A stretch of DNA of 64,000 bases, from the NCBI GenBank assembly GCA_963169105.1, contig OY720639.1, forward strand, positions 52,867,848 to 52,931,847, read 5' to 3'. Under the pieces are notes generated by a model that did no database searches, had not been told where the DNA came from, and worked only from the letters and a program-made list of their open reading frames with translations. The position numbers and the translations under genes are program-made. Each line of letters opens with the position of its first letter. Position 1 is the first letter of the stretch. Origin of the DNA: Ceriagrion tenellum. Taxonomy: Eukaryota; Arthropoda; Insecta; Odonata; Coenagrionidae. Shown here piece after piece: positions 58,300 to 64,000 of the stretch.

Positions 58300-59395
58300 T
58301 TTTTCCCCTGGACTTGTGATTTTTGTGGTTTTCATGAAACGTTCAATGAACTCTTTCGAGAGATGTAATTTTTTTGGTCAATTCATCATCAATTGTGATC
58401 AGTTCGAGAATTGGTTTGCTGCTGTTCTTTAACCGTGCGTTTGTTTAACGATCTGTTATTTCTGTTTTCGCTCATCGTGGCATCGCTCATTTCGCCTTTT
58501 CTGGAAGGAGTGGTTTTACCGGAACAATGTCGTTCATGTGATGTCAAAGCCTCGCATTTTTCATGTTTTCAATGTATGTTTGATTTTTTATCGGTTGTGA
58601 CGCAAAATATTCCGTTGTTATCTAGGCTTGAAAATTGCGTGGCGCTCCTGAATAGGCCACAAGAAATTTTCTCTTCTGGCAGTGGTTACTCCTGTGAGGA
58701 CCATCTATCTTTTTTCCTTCCGTCAGTACTTCAGGGTTTCCATCACGGCCCGGTCCTTGTCCCACCGACGATCTCTTTCTCCATCGCTCTTTAAAAACTC
58801 GGGTGCCTTTTTTTGGGTGGGTGAAACACGGATGTCCGAACCAACAGGTGAACTTCGCCTCAAAGAGACGTATATACATACGTTCTCTGCTTAAATTGCG
58901 GTCAGCTGATCACTTGTGTGAAACCTCTGAAACGCTACCTTTCTCTCTCTCCAGATTCGTTCTATTTGCATCATGGCAGAATGGAAAATTTTTGAGGATA
59001 TAAATTCGGTTGTCGATCTGGTCTAATATTTTGGTGGTGATTTCCCACAATTTGGTATCTCTCATCCTCGCATTTGCTACTTGCATTATCCACCTATTCG
59101 ATTTCACCTGTGAATATTTTTCTGTGTATAATGCTTTTTCTCAATATTTGGGAATGCATCCTGGTTTCAAGGCCTCAATTGTTTCGACCGCATATTGAAC
59201 TCAGCCAGGAAATGTCCTAATGCCGTCTTCAAGGTCTTCTTGACATCAGTTTTTGAAATAATATTCACCAATTCTGTAATGTAGTGTAATAGTATTGTAT
59301 ATTGTATCTTTTCCCTTCAATTATGTAGTTACCGCTTCCTCATATACCTCCGTTTGTGGGCGTTTGCCCCGTAGCGATTCTTGTCTCCTCGGTCT
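58300..59395. other. Non-coding stretch
   Basis: No gene recognised. Short hydrophobic frames only. Confidence 0.35.
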
Positions 59396-59399
59396 CCCG

Positions 59400-59640
59400 T
59401 TTCCTCTTTAAGGTACCCTGACCCTTTAAAAAAAGAAAGAAATCCTCCAGCCATATACCCCCGTGGAAGTTCCCCCTAAAAAGTCCGTGCGTGTGTGTGG
59501 GGTGTTTCCTCTCTTCCCTTGTTTGCTTCTACAGTTGATTCCCCTCTCCGTCCTTTCCCACGATCCTCTCTCCTCCTCCCTTTTACGCCCTCCCATTATA
59601 TTCTGCGTCTTCCGTCTTCGTTCTTCTCCAGTGTGCTATT
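59400..59640 (+). repeat. Pyrimidine-rich tract
   Basis: CT-rich. The overlapping frames are compositional. Confidence 0.6.
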
Positions 59641-60479
59641 TGCTCCCGTGAGAGCTGGCCCACGTTGGTCTGGGAAGCATCCTTCGAAGGCCTCAAAAAT
59701 TGAGCATCCTCTTTGCTTTTGTCTGCTTCCCTTAGGTCGTCCTTGTGTGTGTGCCCGCTTAGCGTTCACAACCTGTCCTCTCATCTTTCTCACGTCCTGT
59801 TCCTCGTCCGGAAAGGAAGGAGGTGGAAATATAAAGGAATGGTGAGGAAGTGCGTTCTCATCCCTTCGCGATACCCTCTTTTCTTGAGGCAGTTCGCTTT
59901 TCTTCAGCCGAGCCTTTTCTTATCCGTCTTCACAATTCATTTGGCATTGCTGGAATATTTTTTGGTGACTTATTGTTGACATCTGTAATATGAACAGATA
60001 TATTTCTCTTTTCTTACGTCGTGCTTAAAAATTGTCATGTATTCCTATCCCTCTTTGCAAAAGAATATCCTACATATTTTTCGTTTACGTATGCTTGAAA
60101 TCATGTGATTAAAATGTTGTTCATCTTTTCTAATATTGTGCTCTCTCGAGTGTGTCTCTTTTCCATACAAGCAAACTATTTCTACCCCCCCCCCCCATAT
60201 ATATTTGTGTCGGCAAAGGTAGATCAGAATGTCTTATCGTCATAACTCATTGAATATCTTCATTTTTCGAAAAACATTTGTTATCAGTGTATTGGGACAT
60301 TCATAGTTCTTTTACTAGAAAATTTCAAATGGGTTTCTCCGCGTCCTGTTTAAAAAAAAAATTCCCCTATTTTTCCGTACTCCTAGCCAGGGTGAGGAAC
60401 CGTGATTGGGTTGCCGACAAGCGAGAGGAGACGTTTTTTTCGGAAATAAGGTGCGAAAAAAGTCTTACATTCAGCGAAT

Positions 60480-60905
60480 AACTTTTCTCTCTCCATTTTT
60501 CGGTTTTCCTGATGATACTTCCTTTCCCAGTCCTCTTTTGCCTTAAACTTCTCCCTTCCTTAGTGTTTTCCTCTTCTCTCTCGCCTTCCTGTCTGCTCCA
60601 TCCCCTCTCGTCCTTCGGAAGCCGTGCAGTCCCGCAATCTCTCGACGATTAAGCCACCTCCCCTGTTTGTCGCGGTCCCCATCCCCATCCAATCTTTTTT
60701 TTCGAGTGTTTCCCTCCTTCTCTCTTTTATCTTCTCCCCTCATTCACAAAGTCGTCCCACTTCCTCTTCGCCACACAGATTTTCTCCGTACCCCTCCCAG
60801 GATCCCTCACCAAGTGGCCCGCTCCTCGCCTTCCCCACCCGAATGCCTTTGGGCGCCTCGTGATGTGCTCTTGTCTCCTCTTGTTCCCTCCCCTCCTATG
60901 AGGCC
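60480..60905 (+). repeat. Pyrimidine-rich tract
   Basis: CT-rich. It ends abruptly at a TATCG/ATGCG-word patch, the same neighbourhood as at 42.7 kb but in the opposite order. Confidence 0.7.
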
Positions 60906-60907
60906 CG

Positions 60908-60965
60908 TGCGATGATACGATGCATCGACTGCGATATTCTACATGCCGGAGATGTCACGATGCGA
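60908..60965. repeat. TATCG/ATGCG-word patch, copy 5
   Basis: GCGATGATACGATGCATCGA then CTGCGATATTCTACATGC and CACGATGCGAAAG. Confidence 0.45.
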
Positions 60966-61390
60966 AAGACTTAAAATATCAGTTATGGACTACGTGATTA
61001 TTCGATACCTATTTTTCCTCTAATAATCGAACTTAAATATGAAAAAAATTCATTCTGTCCACTGAACAGTTTGCTATTCTTCGCGCTTCGACTAGTTTAC
61101 TCTACATATCGCCAGACATAGATGATAATATCTATGTAACGATTCCGGCGTTTTGCGATGTGTTCATTCGAATCTGTGCGGTGAATCGATTCCTTCCAGG
61201 AAATGCTACATTACCATGTCTTGCTGTACACAATGCATTGCTTAACTGCTCTTTGATGCATCACGTATTTTTCGGCGTTGAATGTTTTTTATTTAAATTT
61301 ATACTCACAACAAAGGCATTTTACATCGGGTGTTTTAACATAAACAAGAGACGAAGATACACACCCATGTCCTGGGCAGATAATATTCTA

Positions 61391-61455
61391 CCCCGGCGGG
61401 ACTCGAACTCGCGACCCTCGGGTTAGACTTTACCCCACCGCCACCGGGACCGACC
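61391..61455 (-). mobile_element. tRNA-like SINE head with consensus B box
   Basis: On the minus strand, GGTCCCGGTGGCGGTGGGGT then GGGTCGCGAGTTCGAGTCCC. The B box AGTTCGAGTCC is near perfect and the spacing is tRNA-like. Confidence 0.6.
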
Positions 61456-61499
61456 GAATTTGAATTTCTATAATTGAATTCGATTTTATATTTTGGAAA

Positions 61500-61990
61500 T
61501 GCCACAGTCCTTCCTTTATTATCAGCCTACGCCTTCACCCTTCCGACCACGGATCCCACATCATACGACCTCGTAAGTCCCTTTCGTCTTTCAAACTTTT
61601 CTCCCGTCCCCTTACCCCCAAAGAGTTAAGTTCCCGTCCTACTCGAAAACGTCACCCTCAACCCTTTTCCCTGCTTGCTCCCGCTCCATCCTCTTTCGCG
61701 TCTCATCCTCCACAACCCCGGGGCCATCTTCCAGGTGTAAGGACAACCCTTTGATAGCAACAATAATGATACTTGAGAGAGTGAGTGGAGGAGAGAGATT
61801 CTCGACGCGTAGAGACGGGAGTTTTTGTGTCGTGTACCGTTCTGGGGTGAGAGCGCTCTTCGGGAAAGGGGTGAGGCTAAGGGATTGTGTGTGTCGGGTA
61901 GGTTAGGGAAGGCTGCTTCTTTTTTTTCTTGGTGGGGTGAACGTGTGTGTCGAAGAGAGGTGAGGAAGTGGTGGGCACGGAGATGAAACG
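61500..61990. repeat. CT tract switching to GA tract
   Basis: 61590-61740 is CT-rich. 61770-61990 is GA/GT-rich, with the switch near 61750. Confidence 0.6.
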
Positions 61991-61999
61991 TACTCCTTA

Positions 62000-64000
62000 C
62001 CCGGTGTTTGTCTCATCCTCACCAACCCTGCTTCGTCGTCCCCCTTATTCTGGGGACTTTAAAGGTGAGGACGGCTAGGGAAAATGTTTACGCCCAAGAT
62101 ACGGCTCGAACCTTTTGCATTCCTTGGCCCTCCGTGTCTTAATCTTTTTTCCCGATTTTCTCTTTAACCCTTTCGCTGCAATTCGGCTGAACTTAGATTC
62201 CCGCGTGAAAGTGAATGATACCAGTGGCCGATTGAGGTGGCGTAAGCGAGACTTTTCTCTAGTAAAAATGTAGACATGTCCGTATTAATTTTTCAACCTT
62301 AAGCTGTTTTTTAGGTAGTTAAACAACTAAGAATTAAGTAAATACATTCATATTAACGACGCAAAAACTTCGCTTTCATGATTTAGTTTCTCAGGAACTG
62401 ATTAAATATACATATTTCAGGCTTAACTCGAGTAATTACTTTAACACTGCACGCTGAAAATACCCTCATAGCCGAAGTATTTTAGCTATCTAATACAAAT
62501 TATCACCATGAATAGAAAATTTATTTGTTTTTATAATTGAAGAAACGTTTCCTTTCTGACGCAATCTTTTCGTCAAACTTCCTCGATTTTTGTCTCCCAG
62601 TAGCGCACAGCCGTTCCAAATCCCTTGGTGAACGGCTTCCACATTTCGGCAAATATATACAAATAAAATGCGATAACTGACTATTATTTTGGTAATATTT
62701 GGTGTTTTTCTCTACCATGAGTCCATTTGCATTGAATTTTATATTCAGTGATACCTCGCTCTAACTACCCTGATCGGCCGTCGTCTTTATATTTTCTTAT
62801 TAACTCCGAAAATGTCCTTTTTACCAAGGCAGTTCACATCGCAGGCGTGTGTTAAACATTGATCACTAATAAACCCATGGCCTGCGTTGGTAAACATCCA
62901 ACGGGGTGGAACTGGACTCATGATTATCGTCTGAGGATTCTACGTCGCCAACTAATGCTTGTAAACATAAATTTGTAATTAACATGCCTCCACGACAAAT
63001 TTAAACTGATTATTTTTCATCATCGTAATCTCAGATATGTTTCTAATCATAAAATAACTAATATAATTATGTAAATGCAAATATTTTACAATTTTGGTCA
63101 ATATTACCTGAAATATGCTGGCAGTGGTAGAGTTAACTTTATTTCCACGAGTTTAAGCTCAGACTTGTGTTAACTTATGATTAGAGATAAAATCATTTAG
63201 AAAATTCCGCTGGCTGTGGTACCGCTGGTTCATTTGCGCAGGTGGTCATGTCATTATAAAACTTGAGTGGAATCCTATAAGTTGTTTAAAGATGCGTTTA
63301 CCGAGGGAAAATGTGGTGGCGGTTACCTTCTTTTAATCCCCTCATTTCCCGTGGTAAATGTAACGATGGCGTTACATATCCCCGGTCTTCTACTTAGATG
63401 CTGTGTGGAATTTTCAAGAGAGTTGGGTAGGTTTGAGAATATCGATGGGATAAAATGATATTTCTTAGTGAGATGGGAGGTGAGAAAAAAGGGAATGAAA
63501 CATTAATGGCGGGGAATCATTAACACATTTCTTGGGTTGTTTTCATGGATCCTTTTTATCTTTTTTTATTTTTGCTTCGAGTTTAGCGGTCAAGTCGCCG
63601 ATTTTTGTTTTTTTTATTATTTTCCTTTTTTCGCCGTTCTTGCGTTTTGTTGGCACTCCTGCCCATCCGACCATATTCCGAGTGCTTTATTTCCGTCGCT
63701 TTTGTGTTTTTTCCGTTTTGTTAAGTCCGCTTGTTTTGAGAGACTTCTTTAATCGCGCGGTGAAGTTTCGTCTCCTAATCTGCTTCCACTCTTGCCACCG
63801 GTTTTATCCATTTTGAGAATTTGACCGTTGTGAAGTAATTTTGGAGGATTGAGCGATTGTGGTGTTCTATTTGTTGCTTAATTGTGAGTCCCTGACTGTC
63901 TGGTTGCGACAGGAGTGAACTGAGTGAAAGATTTTTATTGTTTTGTTTTTACTTTGCGTTATCTTTGTTAAATACTCGCTGGTGGAAATGCGATCACTTT
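62000..64000. other. AT-rich non-coding stretch at the window end
   Basis: No gene, RNA or clear repeat copy seen. The T-rich frames near 63530-63820 are compositional. Confidence 0.4.

Overview
The window looks like a piece of an arthropod nuclear genome, probably an insect with large introns. It has no prokaryotic gene layout, it is AT-rich between GC-rich islets, it is full of decayed interspersed repeats, and only one segment reads convincingly as protein. Everything here was found by eye, so repeat boundaries are approximate.

The one well supported coding feature is a terminal exon at 55333-55781 (+). It starts after a clear polypyrimidine-AG acceptor and runs to an in-frame stop. It encodes about 148 residues: a Pro/Ala/Ser-rich linker, then a C2HC zinc finger and a C2H2 zinc finger 7 residues apart. 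This pair, with the bridging RHLRYECG...P.FQC signature, is the hallmark of the alternative 3' exons of longitudinals lacking (lola). Lola is a BTB zinc-finger regulator that joins a shared N-terminal half to one of many C-terminal finger exons. The window is therefore probably the inside or 3' part of a lola-type locus transcribed on +. The rest would be intron, 3'UTR or intergenic DNA.

The remainder is a repeat landscape with five recurring components. (1) About 25 tracts of 150-900 bp have extreme pyrimidine or purine strand bias, several with abrupt GA/CT switches. They produce most of the long spurious ORFs. (2) Nineteen tRNA-like heads with pol III B-box sequences, on both strands, often sit just 3' of a CT tract. 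(3) A five-copy SINE-like family carries a shared body (GGAGGCGACCG ... GGCGTCGGCATTAG). (4) Patches are rich in TATCGCAT-type words. (5) A short motif, CCTGAWGA-N(12-15)-GAA, occurs six times and recalls the catalytic core of a hammerhead ribozyme.

Other features are a near-perfect 65-bp-arm foldback flanked by 12-bp direct repeats (734-984), a decayed LINE reverse-transcriptase fragment (23895-24338), a 54-bp tandem duplication (8781-8888), paired duplicated repeat units at 43-44 kb and 48.6-49.5 kb, CpG-rich islets that could be promoters or 5' exons, and one good CTCF-core match (12535-12547). No rRNA, CRISPR array or convincing functional tRNA was seen.
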